Assembly (NCBI GenBank): GCA_902810755.1
Contig: CADDYT010000133.1
Span: 1 to 18,077 of the forward strand
DNA: 18,077 nt
Direction of reading: 5' to 3'
Source: Chloroflexota bacterium
GTDB lineage: Bacteria; Chloroflexota; Ktedonobacteria; Ktedonobacterales; Ktedonobacteraceae
The notes under the pieces were generated by a model, which saw only the letters and a list, made by a program, of their open reading frames with translations, ran no database searches and was not told the DNA's origin. Below, in pieces: positions 7,621 to 15,217 of the stretch (positions are counted from its first letter, which is position 1; every line of letters begins with the position of its first letter). A program made the position numbers and the translations under genes.

Positions 7621-8391
7621 ATGGACAAGAGCGGGCAAGAGGTCGTTGAGCAAGCGACGATCACGCTTCCGTTTCTAGATGAAGAGGTTCCTGTACTCTA
7701 TCTCGATGACGGAAGACCTTACATTCCCGTGTTCGCAGTCTGTCACGCACTCGGTATTCGCGCTGATACACACATCCAGAGATGGCGAAAATTGGTGCTA
7801 TGGGGCACGGCCAGAAAGCTGCCGTTTCAGACAAAACAACGGGGAAAGCGCCAGGTATGGTGCCTTCTGATCTCAGAGGTGCCATACCTCTACGGCCTTT
7901 TCGATTGGAAGCTCGTTTCTCCTGAACGGCAACTCCAACTGCGGAGGGCGTCCGAAGAACAGAAGAAGTTGGCGTATCTGGCCTATCAGCAGATGCAGCA
8001 GCGCTACAAATCCATCCGCCAGGCACTCTTCACCTTTATGACCACCTTCGAAAATATTGGCGATCTTCTCCAACGGTACATGGATGTACTGACACCGAAG
8101 CTTGACGACGAATCGTCGCTTACACTTCGTGCCCTAATCGACCGTGGGCGCTCTCTCTTTCAGCTAGCTATAACACATGCTCGAAAGATGCTGCACGATC
8201 AGGCAGCACTTCCGATTGTCGATGCTATTACAATCGATGCCGACAACAACGTGATTGATAGCTTCGCCATGCCGTTGCTTCCTATTGTAGGCCAGGAGGA
8301 AAGCGAGCGTTTCCTTACGTTCATGACCCAGCTGATCTCTTGGAGGCAGGAACTGGAAGCGTTTTGGAGTAAGCAAGAAGGTACATTCTAA
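7621..8391 (+). CDS. Phage antirepressor N-terminal domain protein (P22_AR_N type)
   Basis: 256 residues from ATG 7621, with AAAGGAGG 9 nt upstream. Residues about 14-110 fit the P22 antirepressor N-terminal domain: ITLPFLDEEVPVLYLDDGRP, YIPVFAVCHALGI, then WCLLISEVPYLYGLFDWKL and SPERQLQLRRASEEQKKLA. The rest (about 115-256) is mainly helical, with a long charged segment rich in Gln/Lys/Arg, and shows no ANT, KilA or other known C-terminal domain. Antirepressors of this family inactivate phage repressors by protein binding. No phage structural or integrase gene is nearby, so here it is an orphan, either a domesticated regulator or a prophage remnant. It converges with the regulator at 8476-9237. 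Confidence 0.85.
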   Translation: MDKSGQEVVEQATITLPFLDEEVPVLYLDDGRPYIPVFAVCHALGIRADTHIQRWRKLVLWGTARKLPFQTKQRGKRQVWCLLISEVPYLYGLFDWKLVSPERQLQLRRASEEQKKLAYLAYQQMQQRYKSIRQALFTFMTTFENIGDLLQRYMDVLTPKLDDESSLTLRALIDRGRSLFQLAITHARKMLHDQAALPIVDAITIDADNNVIDSFAMPLLPIVGQEESERFLTFMTQLISWRQELEAFWSKQEGTF

Positions 8392-8475
8392 AGCCGTGAG
8401 CGAAAAAGATTGAGTCCGCCGCTTTTCACTCAAAAGATAAAAGGTGTGCCATAGTCTCGTAAATGAGGGACGGTT
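8392..8475. other. Convergent gap between antirepressor and regulator genes
   Basis: 84 bp between two convergent stops. A weak 6-bp TTGAGT/ACTCAA stem is followed by an A-rich run; it is too weak to call a terminator. Confidence 0.3.
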
Positions 8476-9237
8476 TTACCGGTATTCAATAATACCCAGC
8501 TCTAAAAGGATCTGGAAGGCTATTAGTCGGTTAGGAATCTCCTGCCGTTCTGAAATCTGTTGGAGAAGGAAGAAGATCCGCGAAGTGGTTGAGCGCACTG
8601 TCCCCACTGGTCGGTGGATTCTTCGCGCGATTTCGTCATTGTTGGCCCCATCAAAGTTGGAGAGGATCAACAGTTCAATCTCGCTCAGTGGCCAACCTAT
8701 TCTCGCCGCCTGTTCCTCCAGGCGTTCCTGGTAGAACACCGGCTTGCGTTTCGATGGGAGATGCGGTCGTAGCTCGCTCAAAGGGGTAGGATGGAAATAC
8801 TTCTCCCCTCGTGCGATTTTGCGAATGGTTTTCACCAGTTGTTGAGAAGAGGCCGATGTAGGACAATATCCATAGGCCCCGGCCTCTTCGAGGCGTTTGA
8901 TCTCACTGGGATACATGGGGGGCGCGATGATCAGGCAGCGCAGGTGCCTGGAGAGAACCTGCAGGAGGCGATAATGCTGCTTTTCACAAAACTCTCCCTC
9001 CACGATGACCATATCAATGCGGGATATCCCGTTCGTCCGAGACAGGACATCCAACGCCTGATCGGGGTCGGCAATGGGAGGAAGGAGTTGCATATCTTCC
9101 TGTTCAGAGAGCAGCGCTCGCAACTCCTCGACACGCAGCTCTGGACCAATGGGGAGGATGCGTAAAAGCCCTGGTGGTGTGCGACGTCGCTTAGAAGTAG
9201 GTTCGCTGGAATGAGGAGAAGGAGGTGGTCGCTGCAT
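8476..9237 (-). CDS. LuxR-type regulator with degenerate receiver domain
   Basis: 253 residues from ATG 9237-9235. Residues 1-22 are Pro/Ser/Arg-rich. Residues about 24-146 have the receiver fold of NarL/FixJ response regulators, ending EEAGAYGYCPTSASSQQLV where the usual pattern is aGA.GYl.K. The phospho-acceptor position of 'DvvllD' reads DMVIVE, so it is Glu80; the acidic pair after the first strand is missing (ILPIGPEL) and the conserved Lys is replaced by Thr/Ser. Residues about 183-250 are a LuxR-like helix-turn-helix (LSEIELLILSNFDGANNDEI, then VGTVRSTTSRI). It should bind DNA without classical phosphorylation. The ribosome binding site before ATG 9237 is poor. No histidine kinase is adjacent. 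Confidence 0.85.
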   Translation of the reverse strand: MQRPPPSPHSSEPTSKRRRTPPGLLRILPIGPELRVEELRALLSEQEDMQLLPPIADPDQALDVLSRTNGISRIDMVIVEGEFCEKQHYRLLQVLSRHLRCLIIAPPMYPSEIKRLEEAGAYGYCPTSASSQQLVKTIRKIARGEKYFHPTPLSELRPHLPSKRKPVFYQERLEEQAARIGWPLSEIELLILSNFDGANNDEIARRIHRPVGTVRSTTSRIFFLLQQISERQEIPNRLIAFQILLELGIIEYR

Positions 9238-9251
9238 ACACTGCTGTTTGG

Positions 9252-9288
9252 CTCGTTGTCCAATTTATCTAAAACAAGGGACAACGAG
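9252..9288. promoter_or_regulatory. Perfect 10-bp dyad upstream of the degenerate response regulator
   Basis: CTCGTTGTCC (9252-9261) and GGACAACGAG (9279-9288) are exact reverse complements with a 17-bp AT-rich spacer. The dyad lies 15-51 bp upstream of ATG 9237, where a promoter or operator is expected, so autoregulation by the encoded regulator is plausible. Confidence 0.45.
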
Positions 9289-9311
9289 TAACCCCTCCTT
9301 TCAATCGCACT

Positions 9312-9548
9312 ATGTTGAGCGCCATGCGGCTAAACACAGAACGCAGTCTAGCCAATGACCTGCGTTGGCTTCAAATGAGGATCAGAGATGCGAGAGCGTC
9401 CTTTACTGCATGTAGCCACCGAGAACCGGAAGGCGCTCCAGCCTCTCATCATTTAGAACGCATGGTCGTCCGTCTTGTGGAAGTATACCCTGGGCAAACA
9501 CATCACACCTGGGTAAGAGACGGAAAGAGGCGGGTCGCACCTGGGTAA
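9312..9548 (+). CDS. Possible small protein, 78 residues
   Basis: An open frame of 78 codons from ATG 9312. The first half (ERSLANDLRWLQMRIRDARA) has a plausible helical, charged pattern, but there is no ribosome binding site and the end runs through a tandem direct repeat. Not recognised; it may be a remnant or chance. Confidence 0.2.
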   Translation: MLSAMRLNTERSLANDLRWLQMRIRDARASFTACSHREPEGAPASHHLERMVVRLVEVYPGQTHHTWVRDGKRRVAPG

Positions 9549-9558
9549 AAGACGGAAA
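9506..9558 (+). repeat. Tandem 21-bp direct repeat, 32-bp period
   Basis: CACCTGGGTAAGAGACGGAAA at 9506-9526 recurs at 9538-9558 with one change (AAGAG to AAAAG). The 11-bp spacer is G-rich. A weaker relative (16 of 20 bases) is at 15005-15024. The role is unknown. Confidence 0.65.
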
Positions 9559-9793
9559 ACGGAAGGTTTTCATCCGGTCGGCATTCTGTCCCGCAACGAT
9601 TTTTAGCTATTTGAGGGCTGCTACATACACGAAATAAAGAACTTATTCAGCCCCTCGCTGCCTTGGCATCCTCCTCTTCTCAGCTACATGGCGCGAACAG
9701 CAATCCACCTGGAGCCATCTGCTACCAGGTGAGGACAGAGATAAAACAGATGTGTATAACTGTAGCATAGAGCATATCCAATTGTCAAAGAAA

Positions 9794-9811
9794 TTAGGAC
9801 ATTTGTCCTAA
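9794..9811. promoter_or_regulatory. Perfect 8-2-8 dyad, candidate operator
   Basis: TTAGGACA-TT-TGTCCTAA is a perfect inverted repeat of the size bound by homodimeric HTH repressors. It lies 343 bp upstream of the WD40 gene in AT-rich non-coding DNA. The rest of the 9559-9956 stretch shows no gene. Confidence 0.4.
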
Positions 9812-9956
9812 CGAGAGAACACTTGAAGCCGGAACATTGTTGAATTATCAAGACACTTCAAAAAATCCTGGGCTTCAAGGTTTTCTTTGCATCCATGGGG
9901 TGCCACATAAATGAAAGAAGAACCTGAAGTCCTTTTCATCCTTTAGAGCGTTATCT

Positions 9957-10000
9957 CTTGTTCACCTGAACAAGTGCGACTGTAGTGACCCTGGTATGAT
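9957..10000 (+). promoter_or_regulatory. Candidate extended -10 promoter with 8-2-8 dyad at -35
   Basis: CTTGTTCA-CC-TGAACAAG (9957-9974) is a perfect dyad. It is followed by TGGTATGAT (9992-10000), an extended -10 box. The dyad ends 17 bp upstream of the TGG and so overlaps the -35 area, a normal repressor or activator position. Transcription would start near 10007, leaving a leader of about 130 nt before ATG 10137. Confidence 0.4.
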
Positions 10001-10136
10001 CCGTCTTTTTCCGCCTTGCTCCCAGGTACTAACCACTTACCCCGACTATACTACTAACGGTCGTGACTCAGGTAGCCGCTGGTCACGCAGTTCAGGGCTT
10101 GATTGCAATGCAGGCCGAGATGTGGGAGAGAAGGCC

Positions 10137-11561
10137 ATGTCAGTGCTCAGACTCATACTTGACCCCGAAGGCGCAGCAGTCGAAGTGGATGATGCGATGC
10201 CCATTGGTGACTGTGCCATCTGGCTTGCCTCTCAACTGGGCTATCCGACAGTGGATAGCTCTGCCATGCCTGCCGTCTATCAGCTTCGCCTCACCTCGAC
10301 AGGCGGCCTGCTTCCCAACGAGCAGCGGTTTCGCGACCTCCAGCTTGCTCCGGGGACCCGTTTTACGCTCGTATCAGCGGCAGCCAGCGCTTCAACGAGG
10401 CCTGTACAGGCTGTCGGCATTTCAACCGCCACCGAACGCAAAACGCCCCTTCGCCAACGATGGAGTCGGCGAGCGTTCCTTATAACAGGAACACTTGCTG
10501 CCTTTGCACTTACTGGTCTGGGAACAGGCCTGTCTGTGGCGCTGGCACAGCGGGACCTGGGCAAGAGGAAAGCTGCCACTACCCCTCTCGCGCCTACAGC
10601 CTCCCCAACGACTCCCCCGCACATCGTCTCTGCGACCCCGGCGTTGACCTTTGCGAGCCACCAGCAGACCGTTCGCGTTGTTGCATGGTCACCTGATGGC
10701 CGTTCCCTCGCCTCTGGAGGAGACGATGGGCTGCTCCTGGTCTGGGGAACCGATGGCGTGGTTCGCCAGCGCGTGCTTTCCCCGGCTGCCGTCACTGCTC
10801 TGGCCTGGTCACCGGAAAGCGAACGACTGGTGACGGGGGTAGCAAACCAGGTGACCTTCCTCACGGCGTTGACCGGGACAGTCCTGGCAAGCTTTCCTCA
10901 TAACCATCTGGCGACCGTTACCAGTCTCGCCTGGACCGAGCACAACCAGCAGCAGGTGGTCTCCGGTGCGCTGGATCAGCGCGCCATCGTCTGGCAAACG
11001 ACGTCGTATCAGCCTCAGACCATCTTTACACGCCATACTGCGCCGATTGAGAGCGTCACCTGGGCGAGCGACGGCACAACCATCGCCTCCTCTTCGCAAG
11101 GAGGCGTTGTCCGCGTGTGGAACGCCGAAAGCGGCCAGGAAGTCCACCCCCTCTACCAGGACGCTCCTTTGCCCATGCGCGCCGCCGCCTTTGCTCCCAG
11201 CGGCGCACAACTCGCGGGTGGTGGCGATGACGGCATCATCCGTCTCTGGAATGGGCTTGTCTGCCAGCAACCTGGGGTGATCAATGCGGAGACGATCTGC
11301 CTGGATACGCCCGGGCGGTTGCAGCCCTCGCACAGCCCCATCCGCTCGCTGGCCTGGTCCCCCGATGCCCGCTACCTGGCCAGTGGCAGCGATGATGACA
11401 CCTTTTCGCTCTGGGATCCTGCCCACCATCAGAAGCTGCTGCTGACTATATCGATTCAGCCGGGAAGCGCCGTACACAGTCTCGCCTGGTCGCCCGATGG
11501 CCTGCAACTTGCAGCGGCATCGGGCAAGACGGTCACAGTGTGGAACCTGCGTAGCGCCTGA
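10137..11561 (+). CDS. Ubiquitin-like / transmembrane / seven-blade WD40 protein
   Basis: ATG 10137 is preferred to the frame's first ATG at 9996, which lies in the -10 box; GGGAGAGAAGG precedes 10137. The product is 474 residues. Residues 1-80 have the beta-grasp pattern of EsaB/YukD-like ubiquitin-fold domains (LRLILDPEGAAVEVDD, then YQLRLTSTGGLLPNEQRFRD). Residues 112-137 are one hydrophobic helix, preceded by RQRWSRRAFLI. A Thr/Pro linker (146-165) leads to seven WD40 blades (171-474) such as VAWSPDGRSLASGGDDG and LAWSPDARYLASGSDDDT. The propeller should lie outside the membrane and the ubiquitin-like domain inside. EsaB/YukD-like domains are linked to type VII secretion elsewhere, but no such genes are in this window. 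SRRAFL at 110-115 matches the Tat consensus although it is internal. Confidence 0.9.
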   Translation: MSVLRLILDPEGAAVEVDDAMPIGDCAIWLASQLGYPTVDSSAMPAVYQLRLTSTGGLLPNEQRFRDLQLAPGTRFTLVSAAASASTRPVQAVGISTATERKTPLRQRWSRRAFLITGTLAAFALTGLGTGLSVALAQRDLGKRKAATTPLAPTASPTTPPHIVSATPALTFASHQQTVRVVAWSPDGRSLASGGDDGLLLVWGTDGVVRQRVLSPAAVTALAWSPESERLVTGVANQVTFLTALTGTVLASFPHNHLATVTSLAWTEHNQQQVVSGALDQRAIVWQTTSYQPQTIFTRHTAPIESVTWASDGTTIASSSQGGVVRVWNAESGQEVHPLYQDAPLPMRAAAFAPSGAQLAGGGDDGIIRLWNGLVCQQPGVINAETICLDTPGRLQPSHSPIRSLAWSPDARYLASGSDDDTFSLWDPAHHQKLLLTISIQPGSAVHSLAWSPDGLQLAAASGKTVTVWNLRSA

Positions 11562-11623
11562 AGGTCAACGAGTGTATGGGCTGCACCCTCTTCTGGTCGC
11601 GCCTTCCCTCGGTCTGACCGCCT
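11562..11623. other. Convergent gap between WD40 and RskA-like genes
   Basis: 62 bp between two convergent stops. I see no hairpin followed by a T-run on either strand. Confidence 0.3.
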
Positions 11624-12949
11624 TCAACTCGCCGGTACCGTGCTCACCTCGATCATTGCGAGCAATTGCAGCTCGTCGTGGATCTGGGTGACTCCTCCCT
11701 GCATGGTACCCGTTGCCGGATCGGGTTGGCCGACGAATGCCTCATTGGTATTTGTCTCCATGTCGTCCAGCAGCGAGAGGGCCTCTTTCGAGAGGAGCTT
11801 TGTATCGCCCATATTGGCAAGCTGGATTGCGTCACTGTGTACCTTCTCCAGGAGCGCTGTCACCGCGATCATCATAGCATCTATCCTGTTAGCCAGCTGC
11901 TTCTGCTTCGCTGTCACTCCCGGCGAGTGCGTATATCCCACCAGGTGGAAGTCGATGTGCGCCAGGTATCCCGGCGGATTTTGTCCCTGCTCAAATTGCA
12001 GCAGGCCGACGCGCCCGGCTTTGGGATCGACGAGGAAGGGGGTACCGGGCGGAACGTCGCGCCAGACGAAAGCCGCCCCATCCAGGTAATCGAGAACCCG
12101 GTCGATCTGCCGACGCATCAGCGCAAGCGAGGTATGCCCACCAGCCCAGTCGTCACGTGCGGCGCTTGACCACTCCAGAATTTTGCCAGCGTTGCGGTAG
12201 AGCCAGATATCGAGTCCGCCCGACAGGCCGATACCTTCAAGCGTGGGGTCTTTCGCCAGCAGGTGCCGCAGGTGTGAAAGCAGGCTGTAATGGTTCGCGT
12301 CTCCCGGCGTTGGGGTATCGGGAATACTTCCGGCGTAGCGCCAGGTGGCTGGGTCAAGCGAGGGGATGATGGACTCCCCGTTGGCTGCTTGCTCAGTGAC
12401 CAGGAAGCGGCTGTACGTTGCCAGCAAATTGGTGTGGTTGGGAGAGGCGTAGGTAAGCTGCGCCGAGCCATTGAGAATACGAAGCGTACCCAGCAACACC
12501 GGCTGCTGCTCGTTGCTTGAGGCATCTGGCAGCAGCCAGGCGTAGTCGCTCTTGCCAGGGGCAGGAGGTGTGAGGCCGTTCAGGTCGAGATGCACTTCAT
12601 CGTTGAGTCCCTCTGAGCTGGTTGGGTCCAGTTGCCCACTACTCGTGAAGAAGACGTGCCCAACAATGGTGGCCCCCGTCGCCGGATGAGAGGTAGAAGT
12701 CAGTTGGACAGGTTGTGCCAGCAGGATAGGCAGCAGGAGCGCGCTCACTGCCAGCAGGAGCAAAATCACCACGGCAATGAGCGTGAGTTGTTTTCTTCCT
12801 GCTGGTCGTCTGGAGGGAGTCGGGAGAGAGATGTCTGGAGGAAGAGGTGTCTCGGGAGGGAGTCTCAATTCCTCTGCTTGCTGCCCGTTCTCTTCGCTTG
12901 CTGCCGACCACTTGTCTTGCTCATCGGTGAAAGAAGTATCGTTGTGCAT
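11624..12949 (-). CDS. Single-pass membrane protein with RskA-like extracytoplasmic domain
   Basis: The start is ATG 12949-12947 with AGGAAAGG a few bases upstream; the frame is open further to 13030 without such a site. The product is 441 residues. Residues 1-52 are acidic and then Pro-rich; 54-78 form the membrane helix (LTLIAVVILLLLAVSALLLP). Residues about 95-188 follow the beta pattern of the anti-sigma-K (RskA) C-terminal domain: GHVFFTSS, LDLNGLTPP, YAWLLPD, VLLGTLRILNGSAQL, RFLVTEQ. Residues 220-441 are mainly helical and not recognised. The N-terminus lacks the zinc-binding anti-sigma motif and no sigma factor gene is adjacent, so regulation of a sigma factor is not supported; a surface or sensing role is more likely. 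Confidence 0.8.
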   Translation of the reverse strand: MHNDTSFTDEQDKWSAASEENGQQAEELRLPPETPLPPDISLPTPSRRPAGRKQLTLIAVVILLLLAVSALLLPILLAQPVQLTSTSHPATGATIVGHVFFTSSGQLDPTSSEGLNDEVHLDLNGLTPPAPGKSDYAWLLPDASSNEQQPVLLGTLRILNGSAQLTYASPNHTNLLATYSRFLVTEQAANGESIIPSLDPATWRYAGSIPDTPTPGDANHYSLLSHLRHLLAKDPTLEGIGLSGGLDIWLYRNAGKILEWSSAARDDWAGGHTSLALMRRQIDRVLDYLDGAAFVWRDVPPGTPFLVDPKAGRVGLLQFEQGQNPPGYLAHIDFHLVGYTHSPGVTAKQKQLANRIDAMMIAVTALLEKVHSDAIQLANMGDTKLLSKEALSLLDDMETNTNEAFVGQPDPATGTMQGGVTQIHDELQLLAMIEVSTVPAS

Positions 12950-13706
12950 GGTACCTTTCCTTTTGCTTGTATCTCTGCAATATCTCTGGAAAGGCGCGCT
13001 CTTCGCGTGGCATGGACGAGGAGGCTGCAAAGGATGGTTCAGCAGACATCAGCTACATGGTTCACATGCGCCTAGCTGTGCTGAGCCTCCTGGTTGTGAA
13101 CAGCGAAGAGGCCACTCTCCAGAGTGACAGTGGGAAGAAGATAAGTGGGCGATGAGCATGAATCTCACGACCCTTCAAGGTAGAGCACATACCACGCAAG
13201 AAGCCTGAAAGTTGCTTGCTGAACCGTGCATGTGAGCGTGCGTGGAATGGAGATATGCCGCTGCAAGCCTGTCTGCGCCTGGTGCGGACAGGACGACGGC
13301 ACAACGGCATCTTGCTCTACCGGGGCATGGACAATGCCGGTAGTGAAGCTCATCTTGTGACGACAAGCGATTGGCCGATTGCAACTGTAGCACAAGAGCC
13401 AGCTATCTGTCAATTGCGGATCATCTAGTGTTACCAATAAAGTCCCCAAAGTGAGGTGAGCCGGATCTGCTGGATGGATGCGTACGAGCTTCTCAGCGCA
13501 GCGAAGAATGGCAGCTTGCGGGTATGTCATTCTTCGCTGCGCTGAGAAGCTCCTGCAAACTTATCGGTAATCACCAGCGGATCATTGCTTGATTGTTCGT
13601 GAACGTTGTCTGGCTCAAAACGGAGCGCTGCAAAGATCTCCCTGTGCCTGCATAGTTCATGGAATCCTGATAGCAAATCGGGAATTCAGTTACTGCATGG
13701 AGAAGG
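12950..13706. other. Intergenic region between two minus-strand membrane-protein genes
   Basis: About 750 bp without a convincing gene. Several frames of 60-120 codons exist but lack ribosome binding sites and protein-like composition. The notable content is the 25-bp inverted repeat at 13486-13552. The promoter of the 12949 gene should lie near 12960-13050, but I see no strong match. Confidence 0.5.
13486..13552. repeat. Perfect 25-bp inverted repeat (long hairpin)
   Basis: Arms 13486-13510 and 13528-13552 are exact reverse complements with a 17-nt loop. Each arm contains CTCAGCGCAGCGAAGAATG or its complement, a word type I associate with interspersed intergenic palindromes in Chloroflexota and other soil bacteria (recollection, not checked). 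No T-tract follows, so a REP- or MITE-like element is more likely than a terminator. Confidence 0.75.
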
Positions 13707-14819
13707 TCAAGCCGGTTGGATGACGGCTGGTAAGCTGCCTCCTGCCGGGTCCAGCGCGTAGGTGCTGACCAGCCAGCCGGTTCCTCCCATGGGAGCGCTT
13801 GTTCCCTGCGTGCCAGGCGTCACGCGCAGCAGCAGGACGATCATGTGGTGGACGCGCGGCCCATGGGTAGTCGGATCGATCTCCAGCCCCTCAGCTCTCT
13901 GACCGGTCTGCGGGTCGATTTGGGATTGCCAGAGCTGGAAGGAAACATCGACCCAGGCGAACTGCTGCTGACCTTGAACCTGGAACTGGACCAGGCGAGG
14001 CTGAGCATTGACCACCTCCTGAATCAGTTGCTGCTGCTGGACCCGGTTGAACAACACATTGTTGATCAAGCGGACATCGTTCTGAAAAAACCGCACCCTG
14101 GCATTGGACGTCAGGAGAAAGACGGCAGCTGTAAACGTGCCCCCATGCTGGGCCAGGCTCCCCGCGTTCCGGTAATCCAGGCTCATCTCGCGATCAGTGA
14201 AGGTCCAGGCGGTTCGCTCGGCTTCCAGCGCGTCTGCCGTCGAAAGACCGGCTGCCGTCCAGCCGAGTTGCTGCAGCATTTGCGCCGAAGGAACCCAGCC
14301 GCTTTGAGGCGCTGCCTGCGGAGTTGCAGTGGGTACAGCAGGGGTTGAGGTCTTCCGTGCAGGACGCGTCGGCCTGGCCTTAGGTGTTATCTGTGTCGCC
14401 GAATGGCTCTGCGTGGGATTCTTTGCCACGCTCGTGAGATGAGACGCTGGTTGCGCGAAGACCGAGAGCGCGAGGAATCCCACTGCCAGCACCATGAGCG
14501 CACCGATAAGAGCAACTTTGAAGATGGGGAATGGCCTTGACGTTGCGCGTCCTTGCGCTGGGGTACCCGCCTGATTGGTACTTGTCTGATCCACTTGTGG
14601 ATTCACCGTGGGTATTGGCCCAGATTGCTGAAACGGGACGACGAACTGCGCGCTCCAACCAGCGGCTTCATTCTCCAACAGGGCATCCTCCGGGAAGTCA
14701 TCGTGGTCATTCGATGTCTGGCTGCCTGGAGGTGAAGCCGCCGGTTGGGCATCGGAGGGCTGTCGGTTCTCTAAGTCACTCTGCTGGCCACCATCTGATG
14801 GAAGTTGTGTCTGATTCAT
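13707..14819 (-). CDS. Proline-rich single-pass membrane protein, function unknown
   Basis: 370 residues from ATG 14819-14817, with AAGGAGAT about 10 nt upstream. Residues 1-95 are polar and disordered-looking (Gln/Ser/Pro/Asp). Residues 101-122 form a membrane helix (KVALIGALMVLAVGFLALSV). Residues 130-172 are a Thr/Pro/Ala-rich linker. The extracytoplasmic domain at about 175-360 has helices followed by strands (TADALEAERTAWTF, SLDYRNAG, QQQFAWVDVSFQLW, HHMIVLLLRVTPG, GWLVSTYALDP), a layout that could fit an NTF2-like or VirB8/TcpC-like fold. I do not recognise the family. It shares its plan (disordered cytoplasmic tail, one helix, extracytoplasmic domain) with the products at 11624-12949 and 10137-11561. 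Confidence 0.8.
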   Translation of the reverse strand: MNQTQLPSDGGQQSDLENRQPSDAQPAASPPGSQTSNDHDDFPEDALLENEAAGWSAQFVVPFQQSGPIPTVNPQVDQTSTNQAGTPAQGRATSRPFPIFKVALIGALMVLAVGFLALSVFAQPASHLTSVAKNPTQSHSATQITPKARPTRPARKTSTPAVPTATPQAAPQSGWVPSAQMLQQLGWTAAGLSTADALEAERTAWTFTDREMSLDYRNAGSLAQHGGTFTAAVFLLTSNARVRFFQNDVRLINNVLFNRVQQQQLIQEVVNAQPRLVQFQVQGQQQFAWVDVSFQLWQSQIDPQTGQRAEGLEIDPTTHGPRVHHMIVLLLRVTPGTQGTSAPMGGTGWLVSTYALDPAGGSLPAVIQPA

Positions 14820-14908
14820 ATAACAATATCTCCTTCCTTTTCCTCGTACAAGTGCTGACGATCATTGGCTCGGAGTGATCCTACTCATATGAGCCACGTC
14901 TGAGAACG

Positions 14909-14939
14909 CTTATACCTCTTGATGTTCGTGTGTTTGCAA
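14909..14939 (-). promoter_or_regulatory. Weak candidate promoter for the 13707-14819 gene
   Basis: On the minus strand TTGCAA (14939-14934) and TATAAG (14914-14909) are 19 bp apart, a long spacer. A CTCATATGAG palindrome at 14884-14893 lies just downstream. Confidence 0.25.
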
Positions 14940-15094
14940 GCTCACTGCATGCCTCACCCCAAGTCTAGCGAATCGGGGACTGGAGATACCGGGAGAAGGT
15001 GGCTCACACCTGGAAACAAGACGGGTCCCATTTAGGAGGAAGACAGTAGTTCTTAAGAGAAGAAAACTTCTCGAAGTATGGAGAGCAGTATGAA

Positions 15095-15184
15095 ATGGAC
15101 ACCTCAGAAGTAGGCGATGAGGACGAAGAAATCTTTATTGAGCTGGTGAGTAGACCCCGCCCACCGGTAGAAGGGAAGGGCTAA
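15095..15184 (+). CDS. Possible acidic small protein, 29 residues
   Basis: ATG 15095 to TAA 15184 encodes a 29-residue peptide, acidic in the first half (SEVGDEDEEIFIELV) and Pro-rich at the end (SRPRPPVEG). GGAGAG lies about 9 nt upstream. It has no Cys, no signal peptide and no recognised family. The frame is open upstream for about 15 more codons to a TAG, so it could also be the tail of something older. Confidence 0.25.
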   Translation: MDTSEVGDEDEEIFIELVSRPRPPVEGKG

Positions 15185-15217
15185 ATAAGCTTCCTCTGCC
15201 CCTAGATTCCTGCTAAC

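Noticed and set aside
8931..9284. 117-codon minus frame from TTG 9284 behind AAAGGAGGGG
   Set aside because: The ribosome binding site is good, but the frame overlaps the receiver domain out of frame and its product is not protein-like beyond the first residues; a short leader peptide remains conceivable.
11562..11623. Bidirectional terminator between convergent genes
   Set aside because: No stem with a following T-run could be found on either strand.
13165..13530. 121-codon minus frame starting inside the 25-bp palindrome
   Set aside because: No ribosome binding site, no protein-like pattern, and the start lies in a hairpin element.
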